Shown: positions 44,684-56,743 of the stretch, in pieces | How positions within the stretch are numbered: position 1 is the first letter of the stretch | Layout of the letters: each line of letters starts with the position of its first letter | Origin: Actinomucor elegans | Taxonomy: Eukaryota > Mucoromycota > Mucoromycetes > Mucorales > Mucoraceae | Direction: 5' to 3' | DNA length: 64,000 nt | Assembly (NCBI GenBank): GCA_026027325.1 | Contig: JAMSLZ010000010.1 | Span: 868,001-932,000 of the forward strand | The notes under the pieces: generated by a model | What the model saw: the letters and a program-made list of their open reading frames with translations, nothing else | Told to the model about the DNA's origin: nothing | Database searches by the model: none | Translations under genes and position numbers: made by a program

Positions 44684-47569
44684 TTATGATGAAGCAGCTG
44701 CTGATGAAGATGTGCCTCTAAAGTTAGCTTTTAGTTGCTTCATAAACTCTTTTGTATCTGTAATGATATCTACATAAGGGGATTCTACTGGCACCCATTC
44801 CACTTTCCATGATTCACCTTCTTGAAAGTTCAATATCTCATTCCAGTCATCAAACAAGGGAGAGTTATCCAACGGGATATTACGACCATTTTTAGTCGTA
44901 ATCTTGGTTACACGCCTTGTTTGGTATGATGCTACAATATGAATCCGTTCTGCCAAGAGTTTACCGGTATCTCTAGGGTGAATTCGGATCCAAACACGCT
45001 GGCCTGGGTTGATGCTAGCTACTGTGATATGTCGATCTACATCTTCATCTTTCTTGGTAGCAGCAGCAGTAGTACCTAAACAAATGCAACGGGAGATTAG
45101 TAATACTGTTGACATGCTGCCATTACGCCAAGTACTTACTTGAGCTGGGTAAATCAGGTAATGATTTGCCATTAATTGGATCATGACTCTCGCTGTAATA
45201 TCCATAATCTGATGCTGGCACAGCTATTATAATGTATATTAGTAAAGTAATATCATCTATATGTGTTTATTTTACCTTGTTGCTTTTTGTTATATGGATT
45301 ATTGGCAGACATGGGTGGTGGAGCACCAGCTTTCAAGATATTATCAGGATACACCTTCAATTGCTCTTCTCGACTCAACAGATCCACCTGGATTGAAGGT
45401 GTTGATTGATTATAAAACGCAGCAGGCGTAGACATCTGATGTTGGTGCTGGTATATAGGTGCTGGAGTAGCCATATCTGTAGGCCTTAAATAGTTACCTA
45501 GTGATGAGCGTGATCTTGCATGCTGGGGAGGAAGAGGAGGTCGTACTTCGATTTCTTCACTCTCTTTCTCTTCATACTGATGGGGCCCATTGACTACAGC
45601 ATCTCTTTGTTCATGTTCTTCGGCTACCTTGTCTTCTTTTTTCAACTCGTTTTCTTCTGTAGCGACCTTGTTGGTTGATTTTTTTCGACTGACTGTAACC
45701 GCTGTCAATGTAGGATCCAAAATTTGAACAGAGTTTGATAATGAAGTAGTCATTTTACCAGATGATTTTATATCGCCTGTTACAGCAGCGCTAGTTGCTG
45801 TGGATGCTTTAGGGACATGGACAGCAAAGTTATCAGCAAAAGGATCTACAGCTGGATCTTGCCATGGTTCATTATCATCATTATCATCATCATCACCGCT
45901 TTCATTTTCTACTTCTACTTCTATTTCGGCTTCTTTAGGGTTAACCTCTTCTTCTGGTTCATTGCGTCGATCATAAATCATATCCGAGTAGTCTACTTCA
46001 GATTCATCATCAGATTCAACATTAGTAGGAATGGGCGTAGGTGTACGATTCTTGGTAGATAGAGCCACTACAGGTATATTATCCCAGTCATCATCATCAT
46101 CTTCTTCTTCAGTATCGCTTCGTTTGGGCTGTTCTTCATCAGGTTTAAGTGTTAGCACCGAGTTTGAGAACAACGGCTTTTTTTGTAAATAAGGATTAGT
46201 GGATCTACGCTGTAATTGATGCTGTTGTTGCTGATCCTGCTTGTTCAAAGGCATGGAAGTAGGTTGATTTGTGCTGCTATCTGATGCAAATATAGGTGCC
46301 GGAGGTAATTGAAAACCACTACTGCTATTTGTAGATGTAATTGGGGGCTTTGGTGGGTATGTTGATTGTTGAGGTGGATAGGATTGATTATGAAAAGATG
46401 AAGCATTATGTACTATATTGTTTGTGTTCAATGGTAATGAAACGCCTGGAGACGCAGTATCTTGACGTATCTGTTGATGGTAGTAAGGTACAGCAGCAGT
46501 TGTAGTGTGTGTGGCAGGCGCGCTGGAGACTGGATTGGCGTTGCTATTGTGGAAATAGACTGGTAGTTCATTATTATGATGGTGATGGTTATTATAAGGT
46601 GAAGTAGGTATAAGTGGAGGATTTTGAGATAGTGGTAATACAATTGGATCAGACTTTTGCGGTGAAAAAGGTGGTGGCGGTGCACTGGGTTGAGGGTTTG
46701 TCACATTTATAGCAAGTGGACGGTTGTTATTATTGAATGAAGAAGGTGCAGAGTTATTATTGCTGCTAGTTGTGATAGGCTTATAAGGTGAAACATCAAT
46801 GGGAACAGGCATTGCCATATGATTTCTAACAGGCTCACTACTGCTAGTATTAGAGACAGCTGGAGGAGCAGTTGTAGGTCTTGTAGGTTGCATTACAACT
46901 GGTTTTGAAGGGGTATTGGAGGTGAATTGATGCGAATTCAAAGCATGAAGAGGTGTTATGTTGGACATGACAGGCGTCTTGGAGTAAAATACCGAACTTG
47001 GCTCAGGAGTAGGCGATGCTACAGTAAACTGCAGTTCTGGCTGGTATCTTTTTACAGAGTTGAGATAAGATTTGACAGGCTTCTTTTCTTCCTGATGCTG
47101 CCTCGGTGGTAAACTAGGTTGAGTAGATGAAGACGCATTCGATAAACCGTAAAGGGGTCTGATAGAGATGGAGTTTCTATTTGTTGGTAATGAATTGGTC
47201 GATAAATTCGCGTTATTACTGCTTGACTCAGTTACTACACTCAAAGGTTAGATATATTATATTAGGTAATAGGTATATCTTACCATTACTTGCGGAATTA
47301 TATGCTCTTGGCTTTGTTGGTAATGGAGGTGGTGATGATACAAAAGGATTGGTACTATCATTTCTGGTAGTTGGTAAAGTAGTACTGGGCGCTTGTCTTT
47401 GTTCTTGTTCTAATTGTGCTTGTAACTCTTTTGCGATTGCTTCGTCATTAAGCTCCTGTTCTTTTCGTCTTTGTACTTCTTTTTCCCATTCTTTATCAGC
47501 TTCTTCTTGTAACTTTTTAACAAGTTTAATTGATTTATGCTCTTTCTTGGTATCAAATAAGCCTCTCAT
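44684..47569 (-). CDS. large disordered protein with unknown C-terminal domain
   Basis: Four exons: 47284-47569, 45276-47234, 45140-45223, 44684-45075; 906 residues, all joins in frame. Residues 1-60 are charged helix (KLVKKLQEEADKEWEKE and NDEAIAKELQAQLEQEQ, similar to UIM-like or coiled-coil patterns). Residues 95-750 are low-complexity: Ser/Thr/Asn/Pro-rich with SH3-type proline motifs (PPPPFSP, PPLPPQ) and an acidic block near residues 470-560. The last 130 residues are a folded-looking unit with NPGQRVWIRIHPRDTGKLLA, ERIHIVASYQTRRV, IPLDNSPLFDDWNEILNF and WKVEWVPVE. Its composition fits an endocytic or cytoskeletal scaffold, but nothing proves it. Not recognised. Confidence 0.75.
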
Positions 47570-48862
47570 AATGTTTATAGTGAAAAGATAGGAAAGCTAA
47601 AGGAAAAAAGAAACCTGGCATTTATATATGTAACATAATATTCTCTTGGTACTTTTGCCAAAAATAGCCGTCGGTTATTATTGTACCAGCATCCAGCCAG
47701 CCTGCTGAGTTAATTTGCTCAAAGGATACCAATTGAGATGCTTTTCATGGGCTTTTTGGAAAAGACTGAACTAGATACTTCAGTCGGCCAACATGTAAAG
47801 AATAATTTTGATCAGTTCGAACAATTGTGTACATTCGCAATTTACGCGATTGATTTCAAAGATATGCATTTACTATGGATAATCATTTAAATATTCTGTC
47901 CAACACCCGAATAACTGAAACTTAAAAGTAGCACAAAAGATCTCCATCAGTTACAAGCTATTCAATAGAATAGAATACAATGGCTTTCATGATGAGATAA
48001 ACTTGCATCGTACTATTCATCAAAAATTATTTGCGAGGATATCATATATTGATCCACTGATTGACCATTTGACATAGAAAAAAGGTGGCTGAATATTTTG
48101 CAGCTTATGATTCGGGTCTTCAATATGACTAAGTTATGCTGCAAGTATGCCATTTTATAGGTGCCAAGAACATTCATTTGAAACTTGCCTTACTTTCTAG
48201 AAATAGACGTATGAATATGGTAAAGTTCAGTGTATATCTCTTGGAAGTAGACTTGATTAATAATTGGAGTTACTTGTCAAGCTGCCAAGTCAAGCAGAAC
48301 AATCTTGAATTTCTTTTTTTTTTATGTAAATTTGAACAGACGATCGAAGTACAAATTTGAGTTGGTTACCTAGCTTTCTTGCTTCATATAACGGCTATAC
48401 CTTTACTTTTTTTTATTATTAACTTGGAGGAAAATTAGTCTTTAAATATCAAAACATTCTATAGTCTGGTTCATGGCAATATATGATCAGGAAGACAGTT
48501 GGTAACGATTATCCAGGTAAGATAAACTGCTTCAGAAGAAACTCAGTACTCAATACGAAGCTGATTGGATGACTTTTGCTGAATAGATCGGGCTCTGCGC
48601 GCTATTCATGTAAGCAGGACACATAGTGTACTACTAATTAATTAACATTACTACAATGCACTCAAAGCACTGCATATGGATAAATTTTGTATAGATACAA
48701 CAGATCATTTTGAACATTATCTTTTAGTTAAATCCAATTTTTGACAGAGACTTGTCGAAAAATTTATAGACAATTTTTATATAATTTATATGCTTGTATA
48801 TTAGTTTATTACCAGCCCTTCACAATACTATAATATTTGAATTTCTTTCTAGGAAATGTAGA

Positions 48863-48935
48863 AATCCATTCTGAACATGTTTTATTTATCGGATGCGACA
48901 TTTGACCATGATCTGTGATAACATCTATTATTCAT
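48863..48935 (+). repeat. dispersed MITE-like repeat copy
   Basis: AATCCATTCTGAACATG, then ATCGGATGCGACATTTGACC and AACATCTATTATTCATGG match the consensus. Confidence 0.6.
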
Positions 48936-49059
48936 GGAATTTGATTGATAGGAAATGTATAAAATGTGTCATTAACTATTAGTCAAATCAATATATATAT
49001 TCTTCCATATACACTTAATAATTCCATCAGTTACCACAATATTTTTTTGAATATAGAAT

Positions 49060-49091
49060 ATTGATCAAAAGTAGAATTTGACCATGATTGG
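49060..49091 (+). repeat. dispersed MITE-like repeat fragment
   Basis: ATTGATCAAAAGTAG followed by AATTTGACCATGATTGG; a short core only, at low confidence. Confidence 0.35.
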
Positions 49092-49729
49092 TAAAAAAAA
49101 AAAATTCCGAGTTCAAGCCTGGCAGCGTTGTACCAATAAATATCGCCCAACATCATTTTTTTGGGTGCTTTAAGGTTTAGTGTTAATATTATAGTAATAT
49201 ACATATAGTGGTGTAGTTTTCTCCTTTTTTAATAAATTTGCCTAATATATATAAAAAAAACAACTTTATTATGGGTGAAACAAAGGATCAAACTATCCTA
49301 TAAATCATCTAATAACCCTAGCATTTGAGGGAAAGCACAATATAATAAGTACACCATTAGATGTGCAATTGAAGTTAGTGCTAGTTTTTATCCTATCTGT
49401 TTGAGACTTTTATTAAGGATTATATTGTGCATACTCCGCGATCCAATAGAGTTGCACATGGAATCAATAGGCAAAGGCCCGTCCCAAGAACATAGTATTC
49501 CCATTTTGGCTCCAGAAAGAGTAATACTATAATTGTTATTGTGCAGTCATTCTTCAGCTAATACATTCATACAAAGATCTAGCCAAAGAATAGCATTATA
49601 TATATCCAATGAATATAAAATCTAGAATTTAATACGAATTAGATCGTTTAAATCTCAAGCCACAAAGACATAGATAACCTGAATAAGAAAATTATTTCAC
49701 GCGTATCCTTTTCTTTAAAAAAAAAGACA

Positions 49730-50541
49730 ATGAACAACTTGACGGATAAAGAAAAACAGATTCTTAATTCACATCGAGAAATACTATGGCTTAAAAGACA
49801 AATCCAACGATACGAGCAAGAGGATAAGACGCTCAGTGAATGCAGAGCAAGTACGATTCCAGAAGCAGCCACTGATGCTCATGTTGAAGAAAGCATTGAA
49901 CAATTCCAACAGCATATCGATACCATGCGTACCAATTTTGATATGGTGTCGCAATTTAATCAAACCAAAGATATGATAACGAAAACATTGCATAGCCAGC
50001 ATTTTATCTTGCAAGCTTTATACCCAGAACGCAGTGATCATCAAGATATGGAGCTCAAAAAGTCGACAGAACAACGAGTTAACGAGCGTGATGATATGGC
50101 AGCAGAGTGTGTCGAATTGTTGCGCCAATTGAACAAGAAAAAGACTGCCTTAATACAAGTACAGCGTGATATCATGAAACAGCATCAATTGAACCGAGCA
50201 TTGACCGCGAAACTGGATGAGATGAAAGAAGTGCGTCGAAATAATAGCATAGTCCATGATCCTGAAGCGCTCGCGATACAAAAAACGTAAGCAATATGAT
50301 GTGTAAATTCATGATGGCTAACTTTTCTCTCTCGCAGTATTGATGATATAAAGGATCAACTGGCAGTTATACGCGGGGTATTGAGAGTAAGGGCTTTGTT
50401 TCATTTATATTTATATCGTTATATTAATTTTTTTTTTTTTTTTTTTTTTGCATGTAGGGTGTTATACTTGAAAGTGGGATACCTTGGGTGGAAGATGAAA
50501 GATGGTGCGACGTTATGTTACGTACAGGAGAAACATTATAG
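49730..50541 (+). CDS. CENP-H-like inner kinetochore protein
   Basis: Exons 49730-50286, 50338-50386 and 50458-50541 give 229 residues. The protein is almost wholly helical and predicted coiled coil (residues 1-195, with KDMITKTLHSQHFILQALYP and a LNKKKTALIQVQRDIMKQHQ repeat). It ends with VIRGVLRGVILESGIPWVED, which matches the CENP-H C-terminus (a Gly-x-x-W-x-E-D motif following a short helix; S. pombe Fta3 type). CENP-H pairs with CENP-I and CENP-K in the constitutive centromere-associated network on centromeric chromatin. Short size and coiled-coil similarity leave some doubt. The second intron carries a T23 tract. It converges with the Sec2-like gene, stops 116 bp apart. Confidence 0.68.
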
Positions 50542-50656
50542 AAAATCAAAAAAGGGAGCCTTGTCTCCTATTATGAAGATGGTATACCAAGTGCAGTTTA
50601 ATGATAATAGAACAATGAAATATGAATAAATATAGAATTGATTCCAACGTTTCTGT

Positions 50657-52025
50657 CTATTTTAAAGACGATTCCAGCGTCCATTGTGTAGAAGAAGAGG
50701 GTTCAGGAGTACTAGGGCCAGTAATCGAAATCATCGATTCATCAGATACAGTCATATCATCTCCTTCCAAGATTGTAGTAGTCGGTTGCGTCGCTTTACC
50801 TACTTGATTAGGATCTAGACCTAAATCATCCATGACAACAGGTAATGCGCCCATACTATTATGTAGAGTTAGATTGCGTTGTCCCCAATAATGATGCATC
50901 TATGCAGACTTACCGAGAATAGAACATTTGAAGCCGTAATCGGATATGTTCAGTATACAAGTCTTCTATTGTACGATCAGCATATAAATCCATTTGAATG
51001 TTGCGTATAAACACAAAGAATTCACAAACTGCAACAAGTCGATCACGGCAATACTGATCAATAGGTAACCAGTTATCCTGTTCGTCCAACCTGAATCTAT
51101 AGTTTAATAATACGGATTGATTATTTCCAGGGTCAGCAGTTCTACCGCATGCCGAACATGCATTAGAAACAATGATAGATTTGGACGTTGTTAAGGCTCT
51201 TTCCCATAATGGTTTTGCAATAGCAGTAGGGGTAGTTGTATGCTGATTAAACGAAGTTACATGTTCAATAAAGCATGGCTGTCTAGAGAGATAATCTATC
51301 ATTTTCTTGATGGATAGCTTGGATTGCGGGCCAAATCTTAGACACGGTTCAATGTCTTCTGAAAGACAATGCTTCATAAAGGTCGTTTGATTCAGTTTTT
51401 TTGGACTAAGAAGTTTTTTGGAAGATGCCATGGTATATTCACGAAACGACTCCAACTGTATTGCATCAATAGTAGAAGGCCTGTTCTTTATTGTTTGATT
51501 GGAGGTAGATGGTGTAGGAGGCATTGAAATTGTTCTTGGTTGCTCTGGTTGTGATTGCTGATAGTTCAAAATATGATTGGCACTAGCACGCTTCAATCCA
51601 TGTAGTTCTTGTAAATCCATCTGCGCGCGTATACTCGAATGTTGTTTTTTGTTATTGATTTGACTAACATCGGTCATATCATCGGCTGTAGTTAATCGAA
51701 GTCTTAATTCATGTAACTGCTGCTGTTCTGCCAAGAGCTGTTCTTGTGTCTGATCCAACTTCTTTTCAATTTGCCAGCGAGCTCTTTTCTCTATAGCCAC
51801 CATAGCGTTGGCTTCTTCAAATAGTTTCCTACTAAGCTCTTCTAGTTCGTGTTCAACCATGGCTTTTTCGTGTTGAACAAGATCAACTCGTTCAATTTCT
51901 GCAACATATTTCTGATTCAAAGTTTGTAAATCGAGTTCCATACGTTCCAGCTGATAGTTTTTAGTATTGAGTTCTTGTCTCAAAGACCGAATTAATTCAT
52001 CAGAATGACAGTATTGACAGTTCAT
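50657..52025 (-). CDS. SEC2: Sec2-type Rab guanine-nucleotide exchange factor
   Basis: Exons 50914-52025 and 50657-50855, 436 residues. The N-terminal coiled coil (residues 10-115) contains EHELEELSRKLFEEANAMVA followed by IEKRARWQIEKKLDQTQE, the Sec2/Rabin8 GEF signature, whose two parallel helices activate Rab8/Sec4-type GTPases. The remainder has KLSIKKMIDYLSRQPCFIEH, a Cys-x2-Cys pair in NACSACGRTADPG and a conserved-looking RFRLDEQDNWLPIDQYCRDR, similar to the second half of fungal Sec2 proteins. It acts in polarised secretion, on post-Golgi vesicles. The C-terminal exon adds MGALPVVMDDLGL and an acidic tail. It converges with the CENP-H-like gene. Confidence 0.82.
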
Positions 52026-53148
52026 TGTATTTCTGGAATATTAAATAAAAAGAGAAAGAAAAAGATTATAGATTAATAAAGGTGCAACATTAACTTTTAT
52101 TAAAAAAATTCGGGGTCAACTTAGGGAGTAACCAAAGAAGTAAAAGGATGAATGGCAACCCAGTGTATGAAAAGGATGATGTATAAGTTTTGCCAAATTG
52201 ACTTTACAGGAGCTTAGAATTTCTAGATTTTTACGGATATAAGAATATAGGTATAACATGACAAGTTATCTAAAGTTTGTGTTTTCTTAGCTATACATAT
52301 ATATATATATATTCTATATTTACCTCACTCACATGGCAGTTGAACTACCGGTCCAGTCATTCTCTTTCACTTAAAAAAAAAAAATAAAGCAAATTGAGTG
52401 TATTTTATATTGAATGATTCACTTTGAAAAATTCAAGTTAAATTTGTCCAAAAACCACACAGGATAACAATTGTTAGTAGTTCTGTTGTCCTTTCTGTCA
52501 CCAAAAGTAAAGTGTATAGAGTTCAGATAGAAATAACCGTTCGAAGTCCGTTCAAAAATGATCAAATTCTATGTCATAACTCTTTTAAAAAAGGTGGAAT
52601 GAATAACATCATATCAGTATCATCCACCTTGGAAGCTTTCAAGGAGTGTATTCGATATCTCGAATCATTTACCCGCTTGAAGTCGTACATTATTGTCTAT
52701 TGCTGTGAATTGGTATTCATGAAATAATGCAACTATCATCATGTGCACTAGTTGAACAAGTGATAGTATATACTAATTATTGCATCATTCATCTTGTTGC
52801 TAATTATATGCTATATTTTCAGAGGAAGATTTTTATGCATGGTATTGCTGAGACATACATCGATTGGCCTAAGACCTTCATATACTTCTTGGTATGCTAC
52901 TATTTAAAGCTATACAATTCAAGGTAGCTGACATCAAGATTCATTATCTTGGTGTTTTATATTTGACGATATTAAGGAAAGAAATAAAACAAAAGATGAA
53001 AACAGTACAGGGATCTATAAAGAAAGCAATTGAATAGGAACGATCCCAGACTTATTTGTCAAGTTTGTCTATACTGAAATTTAAAATGGAAATGAAGCAT
53101 TTACCAAAAGCTGTTTTCTAATGAAAGCTCTCTGGTAGATACAGCAGT

Positions 53149-53230
53149 CCATTCTGAGCACAGGTTACTACTGATCAAATATGACTTTAAACTAAAATTG
53201 ATTGAGGGAAAATCTAATGATCTTTAACTT
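53149..53230 (+). repeat. dispersed MITE-like repeat copy
   Basis: GTCCATTCTGAGCACAGG, then TGATCAAATATGACTTTAAA and AAATCTAATGATCTTTAAC match the consensus in order. Confidence 0.55.
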
Positions 53231-53373
53231 TTTGTAGTGTGAAATATACATCATTTACGACTTAATGATCATCGATAGGATATATTGATTGGCTGCATCT
53301 CCAAAATAGTTCTAATAAATTCAGCGTTTTATTTTGTGCATGAACTTACCAATCGAATGCTAAATTAAACCAA

Positions 53374-53420
53374 GATCGCAAAAGTGATTTAATGATCATT
53401 AAACTAGGTTACATGAAACG
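53374..53420 (+). repeat. dispersed repeat, internal fragment
   Basis: TTAATGATCATTAAACTAGG followed by TTACATGA recurs, with changes, 160 bp downstream after the TCGATCATCATTGTTAATAG copy. Confidence 0.4.
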
Positions 53421-53504
53421 TACAACATTTAGAAATGAACCATTGACGACTATAGACTATTCTTTCTTGCAATGTAAGGAAACAGTGCTTCTGATTGATC
53501 CAGT

Positions 53505-53585
53505 GACTCATTCTGAGCATCAAATGTAACATTAAACTGAAGTCGATTGAAAGATCTTTCGATCATCATTGTTAATAGGTTACAT
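53505..53585 (+). repeat. dispersed MITE-like repeat copy
   Basis: ACTCATTCTGAGCATCAAA, TAACATTAAACTGAAGTCG and AAAGATCTTTCGATCATC follow the consensus. A direct repeat of the 53149 copy about 355 bp away. Confidence 0.55.
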
Positions 53586-54629
53586 GATCACACGATCAAC
53601 AACTATGCTTTGAAATCAACAAAATATATAATCAAACTATACTTTTTGAGGCAAAGATATGTTTGTAGTGTTAACCTATTTTCATTAGGTTCTATTACCA
53701 GAATCCAATTGTATAAAAGTAGTTTTTTTTTTTTTTTTTTTTTTTTTCCAGTTTCTACGCTTTAATACATTTCCAGTTCCTAGATAATTGCTAGACCTGA
53801 ACGCACTCTATTAATCTCACATTAATAAAAAACCTAGTACTCTTTTATACTTTAACATGGTTTACATTCTAAACCGTCCAGCTTTATCTGTAACCCGTAA
53901 CACCTTGACAAAAGAAAGCTCAGTCTAGAATCCAATGGGGCCAGCATTTCCACTTACAGTGAAGTGAGAACAATTCGTGTTGACTGACTAGACTTTTGTC
54001 AAGGACAACTGAATTGAAACATTAATATGATCAACGTTTACTCTCCGCGCAAATTCATGCATATATTACCATTGATTGGCTGTTGGTATTATCATGATCA
54101 CTCCATGATAAGCATGTCTTGTGAAACTTGATGCAATGTCCTGTGAATGAATATCGAACGGGCATAAAGCCCTTTAATAGCAACTATACATGTTTTTACT
54201 GTGCATTGAATAGCATGAATATCATGCTAGAGTTTCTACCAAACTCCCGAAATGTTTTCCTAGTGAAGGGCACTTGTAATTTACTGTTTATCATTAGTAA
54301 ATTCAATATTAATTGTAATTCAATTAAGCAAAAGTTTAAATCAGTGCGGTTGTTTAAACCGAATACGGGTTGGGCATATCAGGTGTGTTATTTAACCGAG
54401 ATCGACCGAGTAATGAAAAAATTCATTAGAACTAATTTATTTTGAAAGGGTTAGATAGATCGACGTTTATAGGAGTCAGGTATCCTCAAACGTTTAAGTT
54501 CCTAATGTTATCCCTAATGGATTTGCGGACGCTCAATTGTATTAGTAAATATTAAACCTTTACGCGTTTCTACTTACACCGATCTCTTTGAATTCCTATA
54601 GCTTTTGTTTACAAAGACCAAACGTCTTT

Positions 54630-54705
54630 CTGATGGTTCTGAGTTTAAATTATTTGTCAAATATAACATTTCGTCGAGATCAGTTGAGCAAACTATGTAT
54701 CGTTA
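54630..54705 (+). repeat. dispersed MITE-like repeat copy, diverged
   Basis: TTCTGATGGTTCTGAG, ATTTGTCAAATATAACATTT and GAGATCAGTTGAGCAA appear in family order. Confidence 0.5.
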
Positions 54706-55922
54706 AATATAACAAGTATAAAATGTATGGCATGAAGTGCATGAAGCGTCGTTACGTTCGCACTGATATGCTGCAGCTACTATATTTTCTTTTTGTGTAG
54801 ATCTGTCACCGATTATGTCCAAACTTGTCGTAGCCCTAGCTCGTGCCGATGTATCTTGCAGTTGGTTAGACACTATTTGCAACTCTTGTAACTATACAGC
54901 GCGTTTCTTGATTTGTTGTATCTTGTAATCAAGTGTAGTTGTTGATGAATAATCTATTAGACATAATTAGACGAATTAATTTTTGGAGAGTGAATATAAT
55001 ACAATGCGCTTTTTGGATATACTGAAATGGCTTTACCACATTAATTGTTGGTAAAATTTTCTTTGCTGACCAAAACCTTGAAATTCGTTTGAATTTACTC
55101 CGTTAGATGTTTTACAAATGCCTGTTGAAAAAGTATCTTTATTCAAAAGCCTGTTGTGTTTTTTATGCTATTGACTTGTGGCATCAATTATTGAAAACAT
55201 TGTATGTATTACCAATTAGAGGCGACATTATGTTGAAACGAGTAATTGCTATGGATATTGGGAAAAATAACACACCTTCTACATCGTTTGATGTACATTT
55301 TAACTCTTTGCGAATGTTATTAGCGCAATTTTCATGTGCTTTGATTATTTAGTAATATTCAAAAGTCGATTCAAAGGACATCGAGGATTTCATAATGGGT
55401 CTGAAGGAGCAGTAACAACAATAATGGTTGAATTACCGTTATCCAATCATAGTAAAGTAACATCAAAGTGTTCTACTTTATATTACTTTTTGATGGCATT
55501 AAAGGTATATGAAGCTCTTGGTTTATAATATAGTTCTCTTGTATATTGAACATTTTGTATGATTAAATTGTTATTGCATTCATTTGAATATACAAAGGTT
55601 GACCTGTTATTGTAAAACACAGAAGTCTATATGCCAACGCTTAAGCGAAGACAGCTCGATGGTATTAAAGAAAACACACTATAAAGCATACATCGTCCAA
55701 TGCACCGTTTGATTCTCTACGAATTTTGATAATGTCTTTTTTTTGTGCATCAATAGCTTTCTTGTTTAAACATCGGATGAAACAAATAATAGAACTAAAA
55801 CTTATGCTATGTTTCGCCTAAAAAAAACCAGTTTAAAGGCAGCCAGTGCACCTATAATCCGTGTTTATTGCAGATTTTTTTTTTTTTTTGAAGTAATAGA
55901 TCTTACGTGATTACTATATAAC

Positions 55923-56711
55923 ATGCAAGACCTTCTTAATCGTTTGCTTCGTTACAAAAACGGCCAAGAAGGGTCTCGACAACTGGAGGTCGAGCTAGAA
56001 GAAGCTGTCAAAAGAACACTTCATGACAACGCGTTTAGGTAAAAACCGACTTGTACGATTGACAGAGATCTGTCCATTCTTACAGTGATTATGATAGAGT
56101 TCAACTTGGAAGATTAGACGATTATTGGAAATTAAGCAATGCAGTACTCTTGACGCTGATGCAAGACACAAATGAACAATGTTTAATAAACTTGATCAAA
56201 TTGACACGCAATGTGGTAGCAGGAGAAACAGCTAATCAAAAACTAGCAATGTAATGTACACGTTTATATTTTTATTTTTTATTTTTTATTTAGCAAAATT
56301 GATTAACGCACTATTCAACTTAGTCAATATGGTGCATTATACAAGATCGAAAATTTATTGGCAGAAAAGACGAGCAGCCCAAGTAAATTTTCGCCACACT
56401 ACTAAAAGCGTTTTCTAACTTCTTTTGACAGGTGACAATAGTATGATACTTCAAGTGGGTACCCAGGCCATCTGTAACATTATCACGAATCATCCTACAG
56501 CCATCGACTTTATTTGGAAGATTTGGATGTCTAATGAAGATAGAGGATGTATTTGGAGGTAAAAATGTCCCCAACGATTGGATTTACACGCGTATTCAGG
56601 CTTTATTTATTTCATTTATAGTCTTATCTTGTCGAAAAGCAACGAAAGCTTGATCATGAGTGCACTTGTATTGATAATCAATTGTATCAAAGGAAGCAAA
56701 GAGAGATGGTA

Positions 56712-56743
<32 letters not shown>

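Larger units (their letters stand above)
47570..49729. other. intergenic with two repeat fragments
   Basis: 2.2 kb, AT-rich. An open frame at 48136-48360 has no motif. Dispersed-repeat fragments lie at 48863-48935 and 49060-49091. No gene recognised. Confidence 0.45.
52026..55922. other. repeat-rich intergenic region
   Basis: 3.9 kb without a recognisable gene. It holds a cluster of dispersed-repeat copies (53149-53230, 53374-53420, 53505-53585, 54630-54705), T tracts (one of 25-27 T at about 53720-53747) and AT-rich sequence. Plus-strand open frames at 52512-52727, 53547-53765, 54128-54445, 54588-54800 and 55107-55352 have residue patterns close to coding in places but no domain I can name. 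They may be remnants of one old element. Confidence 0.45.

Noticed and set aside
45817..46062. Ile-rich plus-strand frame opposite the disordered protein
   Set aside because: Comes from GAT repeats coding Asp/Glu on the other strand.
49105..49135. tRNA-like B-box (GTTCAAGCC)
   Set aside because: No matching A box or cloverleaf upstream.
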